A stretch of 58,978 nucleotides of DNA, taken from the NCBI GenBank assembly GCA_944383305.1, contig CALWOZ010000011.1, forward strand, positions 1-58,978. Reading direction: 5' to 3'. The position numbers and the translations under genes were made by a program. This document shows, piece by piece, positions 50,326-58,978 of this stretch. Within the stretch, counting starts at the first letter, position 1. The number at the start of each line of letters is the position of its first letter. Source of the DNA: an uncultured Clostridia bacterium (lineage in GTDB: Bacteria; Bacillota; Clostridia; Lachnospirales; CAG-274). A model generated the notes under the pieces. The model had not been told where the DNA came from, made no database searches, and was given only the letters and a program-made list of their open reading frames with translations.

Positions 50326-52023
50326 ATGGATAATAAAAAAGTTTTAATAGTTGGTGGTGTTGCTGGAGGAGCATCTGCTGCAGCAAGACTTAGAAGACTT
50401 AATGAAAAGATGGAAATAATTATGTTTGAAAAAGGTGAATATATATCTTTTGCAAACTGTGGCTTACCTTATTATATAGGTGGAGAAATAAAAGAACGTT
50501 CTAACTTAACATTACAAACACCAGAAAGCTTTAATAGTCGTTTTAATGTAGATGTAAGAACATTTAGTCAGGTTATATCTATTAATAAAGAACTTAAAAA
50601 AGTTAGTGTTAAAAACCATAAAACAGGTGAGATTTATGAAGAAAGTTATGACAAATTAATTTTATCTCCTGGTGCAGAACCATTTAAACCCAACATAGAA
50701 GGAATAAACTCTAAATTAGTATTTACTCTTAGAAATATACCAGATACTTATAAAATTAAGGATTATATAGAAAATAATAAACCTAAAAAAGCCATTGTAA
50801 TAGGCGGTGGATATATTGGGGTTGAAATGTCAGAAAATCTAAAAAATTTAGGACTAGATGTAACTATTGTTGAAATGCAAAACCAAGTAATAGCTCCTTT
50901 AGATTTTGATATGGCTTGTGAAGTACAAACATACATAAAAGACAAAGGTATAAACTTAATGTTAGAAAGTTCTGTTGAAAAAATAGTAGAAAATAATAAT
51001 ACTTTAGATGTAACTATTAATGGAGAAGTATTTAACACAGATATAGTTATTTTATCAATTGGTGTTAGACCAGAAACAAGTATAGCTAAAAATGCTGGAT
51101 TAAAGTTAAATGAACGAGGTGCTATTATTGTTTCTGAAAATATGCTTACTAGTGATGAGAACATTTATGCTGTTGGAGATGCAATTGAAGTTGTAGATTT
51201 TGTTACTAAACAAAAGGCTTTTGTTCCTTTAGCAGGACCTGCAAACAAACAGGGAAGAATAGCTGCTGATAATATTTGTGGTATTTATAGTAAATATGAA
51301 GGAACACAAGGTAGTTCTATTTTAAAATTATTTGATATGACAGTTGCTACAACTGGAATAAATGAAAAAACAGCTAAAAGACTTAATCTTTCTTATGATA
51401 AAGTATTTTTATTCTCTGGAAATCACGCAAGTTATTACCCTAATAGTGAAAATATGTCTATAAAAGTTATTTTTGAAAAGGAAACAGGTAAAATATTAGG
51501 TGTTCAAATATTTGGATTTGAGGGGACAGACAAACGTTGTGATGTGTTTGCAACAGCTATTAGATTTGGTGCAACAGCTAAAGATTTAGCTAATTTAGAA
51601 CTTTGTTATGCACCGCCTTATTCATCTGCTAAAGACCCTGTAAATATGGCAGGGTTTGTAATTGAAAACATAATTAATAAAAATGTTAAAAACTTTCATT
51701 GGAATGATATTGAGAGTATAAAAAAACAAGAAGATATAATTTTATTAGATATTAGAACTGAGTATGAATATGAAAATGGATTTATTGATGGATTTATTAA
51801 TATTCCTCTTGACAATTTACGTGATAATTTAGATAAACTTGATAAAAATAAAAAAATTTATGTATCTTGTCAAATAGGTCTTAGAGGATATATTGGGTGT
51901 AGAATATTATCACAAAACGGATACGATTGTTACAACTTAAGTGGTGGATATAGACTTTATAACACTATTTATAATGAAAGTGAAATTAAAACTAATCCAG
52001 CTTGTGTTAATCCTACACGTTAA
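50326..52023 (+). CDS. CoA-disulfide reductase/NADH oxidase-type flavoprotein with C-terminal rhodanese domain
   Basis: The protein has 565 aa from ATG 50326 (AAGGAG 9 bases upstream). It has FAD-binding GGVAGGASAAARLRRL, the single redox Cys in SFANCGLPYYIGG (Cys about 45), NAD-binding IGGGYIGVEMSENL, and the second FAD motif NIYAVGDAIEV. A dimerisation domain is followed by a rhodanese domain (about 465-550) with catalytic Cys in VSCQIGLRG. Such CoADR-Rhd enzymes reduce CoA persulfides, disulfides or polysulfide using NAD(P)H, handling oxidative or sulfur stress. It is divergent from the Crp/Fnr gene, which may control it. Confidence 0.92.
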   Translation: MDNKKVLIVGGVAGGASAAARLRRLNEKMEIIMFEKGEYISFANCGLPYYIGGEIKERSNLTLQTPESFNSRFNVDVRTFSQVISINKELKKVSVKNHKTGEIYEESYDKLILSPGAEPFKPNIEGINSKLVFTLRNIPDTYKIKDYIENNKPKKAIVIGGGYIGVEMSENLKNLGLDVTIVEMQNQVIAPLDFDMACEVQTYIKDKGINLMLESSVEKIVENNNTLDVTINGEVFNTDIVILSIGVRPETSIAKNAGLKLNERGAIIVSENMLTSDENIYAVGDAIEVVDFVTKQKAFVPLAGPANKQGRIAADNICGIYSKYEGTQGSSILKLFDMTVATTGINEKTAKRLNLSYDKVFLFSGNHASYYPNSENMSIKVIFEKETGKILGVQIFGFEGTDKRCDVFATAIRFGATAKDLANLELCYAPPYSSAKDPVNMAGFVIENIINKNVKNFHWNDIESIKKQEDIILLDIRTEYEYENGFIDGFINIPLDNLRDNLDKLDKNKKIYVSCQIGLRGYIGCRILSQNGYDCYNLSGGYRLYNTIYNESEIKTNPACVNPTR

Positions 52024-52031
52024 ATTAATTT

Positions 52032-52056
52032 AGGCTAAAGATTTTGTCTTTAGCCT
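52032..52056. terminator. Terminator after the CoA-disulfide reductase gene
   Basis: AGGCTAAAGA (52032-52041) pairs with TCTTTAGCCT (52047-52056) around TTTTG, followed by TTTT. The facing AraC gene ends only 3 bp later, so it is shared. Confidence 0.85.
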
Positions 52057-52058
52057 TT

Positions 52059-52916
52059 TTAAGATATAGATTTATTAGTTCTAAATTTTTTTGGACTAAT
52101 GTTTTTTTCTTTTTTAAATGTTTTTATAAAATAGCTTAGGTCATTAAATCCACAATTTAGACAAATATCTGTTATTGATAAATCTGTGGTTAATAGCATA
52201 TCACAAGCTATTTCTATTCGATAATAATTAAGGTATTGTATAGGAGATTTACCTGTCATTTGATTAAATATTTTTGTAAAATATTTTTGATTTAAGTTCA
52301 TTTTATTAGCTAAGTCTTGTAAAGTTATAGGTGTAGAATAATAAAGTTCTATATATTCTAATACTTTTTTTAATTGGGATAATTTATTTTTATTTTTATC
52401 AAGTATTTTTAGATTTTCTGTATAAAGTCTTTGTTCTATTATTATTCCAAATATTATGTATAAATAGCCTTGAATTAAAAATTCATATCCTAAAGGTTTT
52501 TCTTTCATACATTTGAATATTTTATTTAAGTTTATTTTTATGTTTTCATTTTTATATATATCATAATTAATAGTTATTTGTGTATTTAATAGATTTTTTA
52601 AATAATTGTTACATATATTATTATTTTTTATAAGCATATTAATATCTAAAACTATACATTCATAAGTACAATTTTTAGGTATACCTCCGTGTAACATTTC
52701 TGGTGATATAAAAATAATATCATCTTTTTTTGTATAAATAAGTTGGTTATCTAGTGTTATAGGGAAGTTACCTTCTATAATTTTTATAATTTCTATTTCT
52801 GTATGCCAATGATAATTCATATTATAATTTATATCATTAGATGTTATAAAGTAATATTCAATAGGAAAATTAAATGTACCTCTATTTTTATTTTCTTTAT
52901 ATTTTAAATAATTCAT
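52059..52916 (-). CDS. AraC-family regulator, probable L-fucose operon regulator
   Basis: This 285-aa protein has an N-terminal cupin-like sugar-sensing domain (YHWHTEIEIIKIIEGNFPI, DIIFISPEMLHGG). The C-terminal domain has two helix-turn-helix motifs (ITLQDLANKMNLNQKYFTKIFNQMTGKSPIQYLNYYRIE and LSITDICLNCGFNDLSYFIKTFKKEKNISPKKFR). It is transcribed away from fucI across a 190-bp gap, the usual layout of a sugar-responsive activator. Control of the fuc operon is inferred from position. Confidence 0.88.
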   Translation of the reverse strand: MNYLKYKENKNRGTFNFPIEYYFITSNDINYNMNYHWHTEIEIIKIIEGNFPITLDNQLIYTKKDDIIFISPEMLHGGIPKNCTYECIVLDINMLIKNNNICNNYLKNLLNTQITINYDIYKNENIKINLNKIFKCMKEKPLGYEFLIQGYLYIIFGIIIEQRLYTENLKILDKNKNKLSQLKKVLEYIELYYSTPITLQDLANKMNLNQKYFTKIFNQMTGKSPIQYLNYYRIEIACDMLLTTDLSITDICLNCGFNDLSYFIKTFKKEKNISPKKFRTNKSIS

Positions 52917-53105
52917 AAAAATATACTCCTTTTATAACAATTATTATACAAGATATATAAAAATTATATTTTATTTATTATAACATAAAAATAATGAATA
53001 TAAAAGTGAAAATTATTATATTTTTTTAATATAAAAATACAAGAAATTTAATATTTTTGATGTTAATATTGTATAAAGTTATATTTTATGTTAGGAGGAA
53101 ATAAA

Positions 53106-54899
53106 ATGAGTAAAAATAGATTAATAGGTGGATATCCAGTTATAGGTATTAGACCAACAATAGATGGTAGGCAAGGAGTTGTTAATGTTAGAGAATCTTT
53201 AGAAGAACAGACAATGAATATGGCAAAGTCTGCTGCAAAATTATTTGAAGAAAATTTAAAGTATTCTAACGGAGAACCTGTAAAAGTTGTTATTGCTGAT
53301 ACAACTATTGGGAGAGTTCCAGAGGCTGCTGCTTGTGAAGAAAAATTTAAAAAAGAAGGTGTAGATATTACATTAACTGTAACACCTTGTTGGTGTTATG
53401 GAGCCGAGACTATGGATATGAATCCTAAAACTATAAAAGGAGTATGGGGATTTAATGGAACAGAAAGACCAGGAGCTGTATATTTAGCCTCTGTTTTGGC
53501 TACTCACGCTCAAAAAGGTCTTCCAGCCTTTGGTATATATGGTCACGATGTTCAAGATGCAGATGATACAACTATACCTGAAGATGTTAAAGAAAAATTA
53601 TTAAGATTTGGTAGAGCAGCTGTTGCAGCAGCTACTATGAGAGGTAAATCTTATTTACAAATTGGGTCTATATGTATGGGAATAGGGGGTTCTATAATTG
53701 ACCCTAACTTTATTGAAGAATATTTAGGTATGAGAGTAGAATCTGTTGACGAGGTTGAAATCATTAGAAGAATGACAGAAGGAATATATGATAAAGACGA
53801 ATATGAAAGAGCTTTAAAATGGACAAAAGAAAAGTGTAAAGAGGGATTTGACAAAAATCACCCTAGTGTTCAAAAATCTAGAGAAGAAAAGGATAAAGAC
53901 TGGGAATTTGTTGTTAAAATGATGTGTATTATAAAAGACTTAATGAATGGTAATCCTAACTTACCTGATAATTGTCAAGAAGAAAAATTAGGTCATAACG
54001 CTATTGCTGCTGGTTTTCAAGGTCAAAGACAATGGACAGATTTTTATCCTAACTGTGACTTTCCAGAGGCTTTATTAAACACTTCTTTTGATTGGAATGG
54101 AACAAGAGAACCTTATATTTTAGCAACTGAAAATGACGTATTAAATGGAATTAGTATGTTATTTGGTAAACTTTTGACAAATACAGCTCAAATTTTTTCT
54201 GATGTTAGAACATATTGGAGTACAGCTGCAGTAGAAAAAGCAACTGGATATAAATTAACTGGACTTGCACAAAAATCTGATGGATTTTTACATTTAATTA
54301 ACTCTGGTGCATCTTGTTTAGATGCTTGTGGTATGGCTAAAGATAAAGATGGAAACAACCTTATTAAACCGTGGTTTGATATAACAGAAGAAGATAAAGA
54401 AAATATATTAAAGGCTACTACTTGGAATCCTGCCGATGTAGGATATTTTAGAGGTGGTGGATATTCTTCAAGATTTTTAACAGAAGCAGAAATGCCTGTT
54501 ACTATGATGAGATTAAACCTTGTTAAAGGTCTTGGTCCTGTTATGCAATTAGTAGAGGGATATACTATTAAATTACCAGATGAGGTGTCTGATAAAATTT
54601 GGAAAAGAACAGATTATACGTGGCCTTGTACTTGGTTTGCTCCTATTATTACTGGCAAAGGTCCTTTTAAATCTGCTTATGATGTTATGAATAATTGGGG
54701 AGCTAACCACGGTGCTATTAGCTATGGACATATTGGGGCTGATATTATTACTCTTTGTTCTATGCTTAGAATACCTGTAAGTATGCATAATGTTTCTGAA
54801 GAAAAAATATTTAGACCTTCTGCGTGGAATTTATTTGGTATGGACAAAGAAGGGCAAGATTATAGAGCTTGTAAAAATTATGGACCATTATATAAATAA
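53106..54899 (+). CDS. fucI: L-fucose isomerase
   Basis: This protein is 597 aa from ATG 53106 with AGGAGG 7 bases upstream; an ATG at 53088 precedes that site and is unlikely. It converts L-fucose to L-fuculose with Mn2+. Motifs: [89 protein letters not shown], and the C-terminal block [16 protein letters not shown]. Full length (Escherichia coli 591 aa). First of the four fuc genes. Confidence 0.96.
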   Translation: MSKNRLIGGYPVIGIRPTIDGRQGVVNVRESLEEQTMNMAKSAAKLFEENLKYSNGEPVKVVIADTTIGRVPEAAACEEKFKKEGVDITLTVTPCWCYGAETMDMNPKTIKGVWGFNGTERPGAVYLASVLATHAQKGLPAFGIYGHDVQDADDTTIPEDVKEKLLRFGRAAVAAATMRGKSYLQIGSICMGIGGSIIDPNFIEEYLGMRVESVDEVEIIRRMTEGIYDKDEYERALKWTKEKCKEGFDKNHPSVQKSREEKDKDWEFVVKMMCIIKDLMNGNPNLPDNCQEEKLGHNAIAAGFQGQRQWTDFYPNCDFPEALLNTSFDWNGTREPYILATENDVLNGISMLFGKLLTNTAQIFSDVRTYWSTAAVEKATGYKLTGLAQKSDGFLHLINSGASCLDACGMAKDKDGNNLIKPWFDITEEDKENILKATTWNPADVGYFRGGGYSSRFLTEAEMPVTMMRLNLVKGLGPVMQLVEGYTIKLPDEVSDKIWKRTDYTWPCTWFAPIITGKGPFKSAYDVMNNWGANHGAISYGHIGADIITLCSMLRIPVSMHNVSEEKIFRPSAWNLFGMDKEGQDYRACKNYGPLYK

Positions 54900-54914
54900 T
54901 TGGTAGGTGATTAA

Positions 54915-56390
54915 ATGTCTAATGATTATAAAGTTTTAGCAATAGACTTTGGTGCATCTAGTGGTAGAGCCATTATTGGTAACTTTAAAAATAATAAAAT
55001 TGAAATAGAGGAAATACATAGATTTTCTAACGACCCTGTAAAACTTAATGATACTATGTATTGGGATTTTTTAAGATTATTTTTTGAAATAAAAACAAGT
55101 CTTATTAAGTCTAAAAAGTATGGGAAAATAGAAAGTATGGGAATTGACACTTGGGGTGTTGACTTTGGTATGTTAGATAAAGAGGGGAACTTAATTGAAA
55201 ATCCTGTACATTATCGAGATGAAAGAACGGATAATATTTTAGATGAAGTATTTAAAAATATAGATAAAGAAGAATTATATAATACAACTGGTAATCAAAT
55301 TATGAATATAAATACTGCTTTTCAGCTATTTTCTTTAAAACAAAAAAGACCAGACATATTTAATCGTATTGATAAAATTTTATTAATGCCAGATTTATTT
55401 AATTACTTTTTTACTGGAAAAAAAGTAAGTGAAATTTCAATAGCATCTACAACTCAACTTTTAGAACAAAATAAAAGAAAATGGGCAAAAAAAGTTATTG
55501 AAAAATTAGACTTAAAAGAAGATATTTTTGCTAATATAGTTCATAGTGGAACTATATTAGCTCCTTTAAAAGATAGTATAGCAGAAGAACTTGATATTCA
55601 TAAATTTAACATTATATCAATAGCAGGGCACGACACACAAAGTGCTGTTGTTGCCATACCTACTGAAGAAGATGATTTTATATTTTTAAGTTGTGGAACT
55701 TGGTCTTTAATGGGAACAGAACTTGATAGCCCTATAATAAATGAAAAATCTATTAAGTATAATATAACAAATGAAATTGGATATGAACAAAAAACAACTT
55801 TTTTAAAAAATATTATAGGACTTTGGCTTATACAAGAAAGTAAAAGACAGTGGGAAAAAGAAGGGCAAGAGTATAGTTTTTCTGACCTTGAAAATCTTGC
55901 TAATAAGGAAGAGGCTTTTAAATGTTTTATAGACCCGGATGATGAAATCTTTGTTCATCCAGGGAATATACCTAAACTAATAAAAAATTATTGTAAACAA
56001 AAGTTTGGTATAGAAATAAAAACTGTGGGAGACGTAGTTAGAGTTATTAATGAAAGTTTGGCTTTTAAATATAAATGTGCTTTAGAAGAAATAGAAGAAT
56101 GTACTGGAAAAAAATATAATAGTATTTATATGATTGGTGGAGGAGTTCAAAGTCAGATGCTTTGTCAAATGACGGCTAATGCTTGTAATTGTACTGTATA
56201 TGCTGGTCCAATAGAAGCTACTGTATTAGGAAATATATCTATACAATTAATTACTAATAAAAAAATTAAAAATATGAAAGAAGCTAGAAAGATAATTAAA
56301 AATTCTGAAACAATAAAAGTTTATAAGCCTCAAAATATAGAAGAATGGAATAAAAATTATATTAGGTTTAAAAATTTAATAAATAAATAG
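54915..56390 (+). CDS. fucK: FGGY-family L-fuculokinase of the rhamnulokinase type
   Basis: This 491-aa kinase has two actin-like domains. The N-terminal block AIDFGASSGRAIIG...EIHRFSNDPV...YWDFLRLF and GIDTWGVDFGMLD is the RhaB pattern. GHDTQSAVVAIP and FLSCGTWSLMG follow, then IGGGVQSQMLCQMTANACN near the C-terminus. Although it looks like rhamnulokinase by family, it lies between fucI and fucA with no rhamnose isomerase, so L-fuculose is the likely substrate. It begins 15 bp after fucI. Confidence 0.9.
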   Translation: MSNDYKVLAIDFGASSGRAIIGNFKNNKIEIEEIHRFSNDPVKLNDTMYWDFLRLFFEIKTSLIKSKKYGKIESMGIDTWGVDFGMLDKEGNLIENPVHYRDERTDNILDEVFKNIDKEELYNTTGNQIMNINTAFQLFSLKQKRPDIFNRIDKILLMPDLFNYFFTGKKVSEISIASTTQLLEQNKRKWAKKVIEKLDLKEDIFANIVHSGTILAPLKDSIAEELDIHKFNIISIAGHDTQSAVVAIPTEEDDFIFLSCGTWSLMGTELDSPIINEKSIKYNITNEIGYEQKTTFLKNIIGLWLIQESKRQWEKEGQEYSFSDLENLANKEEAFKCFIDPDDEIFVHPGNIPKLIKNYCKQKFGIEIKTVGDVVRVINESLAFKYKCALEEIEECTGKKYNSIYMIGGGVQSQMLCQMTANACNCTVYAGPIEATVLGNISIQLITNKKIKNMKEARKIIKNSETIKVYKPQNIEEWNKNYIRFKNLINK

Positions 56391-56420
56391 CAAAATATTT
56401 ACACTTAGGGAGGAACAATA

Positions 56421-57107
56421 ATGGAAAATTTAAGCTATATGGAAATTAGAGAACAAATTTGTGATGTATGTCATAAAATGTGGCAATTAGGTTGGGTTGC
56501 GGCTAATGATGGAAATGTTACTGTTAAGTTAGAAGATGGCAGCTTTTTAGCTACACCAACTGGTATAAGTAAAAGTTTTATAACTCCAGAAAAAATTGTA
56601 AGAATAGACAAAGATGCAAATATTATAGAAGGTATTGACGGTTATAGACCATCATCTGAAATAAAAATGCATTTAAGATGTTATACTGAAAGAGATGACG
56701 TAGGATCAGTTGTACATGCTCACCCACCAACAGCAACTGGATTTGCCGTTGCAAACATTCCTTTAGATAAATATACAATGATTGAAACAATAGTTTCTTT
56801 AGGCTCTATACCTATTACTCCTTATTGTACACCTTCTACAAATGAAGTCCCTGAGGCCATAGCGCCATTTTTAGCAGATCACGATGTTATGTTGTTAAAA
56901 AACCACGGTGCATTAGCCGTTGGTGCTGATTTAATAACTGCTTATTATAAAATGGAAACATTAGAACTTTTTGCTAAAATAAGTCTAAATGCTAGATTAT
57001 TAGGGAGAGAAGAAGAAGTTTCTAGAGAAAATATTGATAAATTAATTGAACTTAGAAAATTTTATGGTGTTACTGGTAAACATCCAGGATATAAAAAATA
57101 TAGTTAA
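56421..57107 (+). CDS. fucA: L-fuculose-phosphate aldolase
   Basis: This 228-aa class II (zinc) aldolase splits L-fuculose-1-phosphate into dihydroxyacetone phosphate and L-lactaldehyde. Motifs: NDGNVTVKL, TPTGISKSF, YRPSSEIKMHL (catalytic Glu), VVHAHPPTATGF (two zinc His) and LLKNHGALAVG (third His). Slightly longer than the 215-aa Escherichia coli enzyme. It follows fucK by 30 bp with GGGAGGA. Confidence 0.95.
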   Translation: MENLSYMEIREQICDVCHKMWQLGWVAANDGNVTVKLEDGSFLATPTGISKSFITPEKIVRIDKDANIIEGIDGYRPSSEIKMHLRCYTERDDVGSVVHAHPPTATGFAVANIPLDKYTMIETIVSLGSIPITPYCTPSTNEVPEAIAPFLADHDVMLLKNHGALAVGADLITAYYKMETLELFAKISLNARLLGREEEVSRENIDKLIELRKFYGVTGKHPGYKKYS

Positions 57108-57159
57108 TTTTAAAATATTAAAATAAATATTTAACTTTTTAAATTAGGAGGGTAAATTT

Positions 57160-58308
57160 ATGTATAATAGAATAGTTTTAAATGAAATTTCTTATCACGG
57201 TAAAGGTGCTATAAAAGAAATAGCAAATGAAGTAAAAAATAAAGGTTTTAAAAAATGTTTTGTTTGTACTGACCCTGATTTAATAAAATTTAATGTTTCA
57301 TCTAAAGTTACTGGAATATTAGAGGAGAATAATATTGTTTATGAAATTTATTCTAAAATAAAAGCAAATCCTACTATCGAAAATGTTCAAGAAGGGATAG
57401 AAGCATTTAAAAATTCTAAAGCAGATTGTATTGTTGCAATTGGGGGAGGTTCTTCCATAGATACTGCTAAAGCTATTGGCATTATTGCTAATAATCCTGA
57501 ATTTAGTGATGTTAGAAGTCTTGAAGGAGTGGCAGAAACTAAAAATAAATCTGTTCCAATTATTGCAGTCCCTACAACTGCTGGAACAGCTGCAGAGGTA
57601 ACTATAAACTATGTTATAACAGATGTAGAAAAAAATAGAAAGTTTGTTTGTGTTGATACTAACGATATACCTATTATTGCTATTGTAGACCCTGATATGA
57701 TGAGTAGTATGCCTAAAGGACTTACAGCAGCAACTGGTATGGACGCTCTAACTCACGCTATCGAGGGATATATAACAAAAGGTGCTTGGGAAATGACAGA
57801 TATGTTTCATCTTAAAGCTATTGAGATTATTTCCAGTTCTTTAAGAGATGCATATGAAAATAAACCAGAGGGTAGAGAACAAATGGCTCTTGGGCAATAT
57901 ATTGCTGGTATGGGATTTTCAAATGTAGGGCTTGGTTTAGTACATTCTATGGCTCATCCATTAGGTGCTTTTTATGATACACCACACGGAATAGCAAATG
58001 CTATTATTTTGCCTACTGTTATGGAATATAATGCTGAGTGTACAGGTAAAAAGTATAAACATATAGCTAAAGCTATGGGAGTTAAAAATGTTGAGAATAT
58101 GTCTCAAGAAGAATATAGAAAAGCTGCAATTGATGCTGTAAGAAAGCTATCTATTGATGTAGAAATACCTCAAGACTTAAAAGAAATTGTCAAAAAAGAA
58201 GATATTGAGTTTTTAGCCAAATCTGCTTTTAACGATGCTTGTAGACCAGGTAATCCTAAAGATACTTGTGTTGAGGATATTATAAAGCTATATGAAAGTT
58301 TAATATAA
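57160..58308 (+). CDS. fucO: Lactaldehyde reductase (iron-dependent alcohol dehydrogenase)
   Basis: This 382-aa group III alcohol dehydrogenase reduces L-lactaldehyde to 1,2-propanediol, regenerating NAD+ during anaerobic fucose fermentation. Motifs: IVAIGGGSSIDTAKAIG (NAD), PTTAGTAAEVT, TGMDALTHAIEGY (first iron ligands) and VHSMAHPLGAFYDTPHGIANAI with two more metal His. Full length. It is the last fuc gene and starts 52 bp after fucA with AGGAGGG. No propanediol dehydratase or microcompartment gene is in view. Confidence 0.95.
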   Translation: MYNRIVLNEISYHGKGAIKEIANEVKNKGFKKCFVCTDPDLIKFNVSSKVTGILEENNIVYEIYSKIKANPTIENVQEGIEAFKNSKADCIVAIGGGSSIDTAKAIGIIANNPEFSDVRSLEGVAETKNKSVPIIAVPTTAGTAAEVTINYVITDVEKNRKFVCVDTNDIPIIAIVDPDMMSSMPKGLTAATGMDALTHAIEGYITKGAWEMTDMFHLKAIEIISSSLRDAYENKPEGREQMALGQYIAGMGFSNVGLGLVHSMAHPLGAFYDTPHGIANAIILPTVMEYNAECTGKKYKHIAKAMGVKNVENMSQEEYRKAAIDAVRKLSIDVEIPQDLKEIVKKEDIEFLAKSAFNDACRPGNPKDTCVEDIIKLYESLI

Positions 58309-58309
58309 T

Positions 58310-58343
58310 AAAAATGCTGTAAGATTTATCTTACAGCATTTTT
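58310..58343. terminator. Two-way terminator between fucO and csp
   Basis: AAAAATGCTGTAAGAT (58310-58325) pairs perfectly with ATCTTACAGCATTTTT (58328-58343). A and T tracts lie on both sides. It ends the fuc operon and, on the other strand, the cold-shock gene, whose stop lies at its edge. Confidence 0.88.
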
Positions 58344-58344
58344 A

Positions 58345-58545
58345 TTATATTATAGAAACATTAGCAGCTTGAGATCCTTTTTCACCTTGAGTGATTTCAA
58401 ATTCAACTGATTGACCCTCTTTTAATGTTTTATATCCATCTGAATTAATAGCGGAGAAATGTACAAAAACATCATCTTCTCCTTCTATACTAATAAATCC
58501 AAATCCTTTTTCTTCATTAAACCATTTTACAGTACCTTTTTTCAT
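58345..58545 (-). CDS. Cold-shock protein (CspA family)
   Basis: This 66-aa single-stranded nucleic-acid-binding OB-fold protein has RNP1 [10 protein letters not shown] and RNP2 VFVHFSAI. It starts [16 protein letters not shown] and ends [20 protein letters not shown]. It acts as an RNA chaperone. GGAGGA lies upstream. Full length; the exact paralogue cannot be assigned. Confidence 0.95.
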   Translation of the reverse strand: MKKGTVKWFNEEKGFGFISIEGEDDVFVHFSAINSDGYKTLKEGQSVEFEITQGEKGSQAANVSII

Positions 58546-58581
58546 TAAAGAATCCTCCTAAAAAAATAAAAATAAACATTT

Positions 58582-58610
58582 TATATAGAAAATATTAATA
58601 CTATTTACAA
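58582..58610 (-). promoter_or_regulatory. Promoter of the cold-shock gene
   Basis: On the reverse strand TTGTAA (58605-58610), 17 bp, TATATA (58582-58587). The leader would be only about 30 nt, so the long cold-shock 5'UTR of some csp genes is not evident if this promoter is used. Confidence 0.5.
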
Positions 58611-58978
58611 GTCTTGTTAAATAACAAATTTTAAATTACAAATAATACTAAAAAATGACATAGATACTTTTAAAGGCTTAAATATTAAAATTGGTTATTA
58701 GTAAAGAAAAAGCTTAGAAAATCCAAGCTTAAATTCTAAAAACAACTGTTTAATTTAACACAATTAGATTAAAAGTAAGATGTTAAAATTTAGAAAAATT
58801 AATAAAATATAAAAACTTGTTCAATATTAAAAACTATAATAAAACTATTTCTATAATATCACAAATATACAATAAAGTCAATTGTTTTATATAGTTATTA
58901 TAAAAATAATTTGTTGAGGTATAATACATAGGTAACAAAAAAATATAAAAAAAGATTTCCCTTTGTGGTATAGTAAAT
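58611..58978. other. AT-rich end of the window without a supported gene
   Basis: No open frame or RNA gene is recognised. GGTATAATAC near 58918 looks like a -10 box for a forward gene beyond the window. A possible TTAAGCTTGGATTTTCTAAGCTT-type dyad lies around 58710-58733. Nothing more can be supported. Confidence 0.4.

Noticed and set aside
53057-53085. TTGATG-N17-TATATT as fucI promoter
   Set aside because: The start would fall at the 5' edge of the AGGAGG ribosome binding site, leaving almost no leader. The true promoter is probably upstream and AraC dependent.

Overview
The window is very AT-rich, uses ATG/TTG/GTG starts behind strong AGGAGG-type ribosome binding sites, and carries an anaerobe's gene set: cobalamin salvage, 4Fe-4S proteins, RsiV/SigV, SpoVD/PBP2B-like PBP, MraZ, and a NifS-like desulfurase with a rhodanese-less ThiI. 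This points to a low-GC Gram-positive of the class Clostridia, probably a gut-associated relative of the Lachnospirales. The exact genus cannot be read from the sequence.

Layout. (1) 1-2070 is the right end of a prophage or remnant. It holds a convergent type I toxin-antitoxin locus (27-aa holin-like toxin plus antisense RNA) and a lysis cassette (phi LC3 holin, M15 endolysin, TcdE-like holin). (2) 2.2-7.0 kb has ftsH, a small alarmone synthetase, and a V4R sensor protein next to a diguanylate cyclase. (3) 7.0-9.6 kb has a decayed gene and an orphan FliK-like protein. (4) 9.7-14.1 kb is the start of the division/cell-wall cluster: MraZ operator, mraZ, rsmH, ftsL-like, and a PASTA PBP. (5) 14.2-21.8 kb is a B12-riboswitch-controlled cobalamin salvage block: cobT, cobU, cobS, a CobU-like gene, cobC, btuF and a cobQ lacking its amidotransferase domain. 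Convergent to it are btuC and btuD, which sit downstream of speA-speB (arginine to agmatine to putrescine). (6) 24.7-33.9 kb is mixed: antiporter, CpcT-like protein, DUF3781, aroA, GNAT, ligA, a TPR protein with a possible modified-base reader domain, and an anchored protein of unknown function.

(7) 33.9-37.3 kb has a GAF-GGDEF-GGDEF*-EAL protein followed by a type IV pilin-like gene and a YjfB-like gene. (8) 37.5-41.6 kb is an RNA-modification/sulfur operon: prmA, rsmE, cysteine desulfurase, thiI. (9) 41.7-47.8 kb has sigV-rsiV, an SDR, nfo, a 57-aa membrane protein, asnS, a Nudix hydrolase and an unknown gene. (10) 47.8-48.7 kb is decayed DNA with a CPBP-like pseudogene and a 241-bp element with terminal inverted repeats. 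(11) 48.7-52.0 kb is a redox block: ferredoxin, NapH-like 4Fe-4S membrane protein, Crp/Fnr regulator, and CoA-disulfide reductase with a rhodanese domain. A perfect TGTGA-N6-TCACA site lies near -41.5 of the ferredoxin promoter. (12) 52.0-58.3 kb is the L-fucose operon fucI-fucK-fucA-fucO with a divergent AraC regulator, followed by a cold-shock gene.

The most unusual items are the compact TA locus, the cobyric acid synthase homologue with an in-frame loss of its GATase domain, the CpcT/CpeT-like protein in a non-phototroph, the reader-domain/TPR protein, the MITE-like element, and the Crp-type site with its candidate regulator next door. No CRISPR array, rRNA or tRNA was seen.
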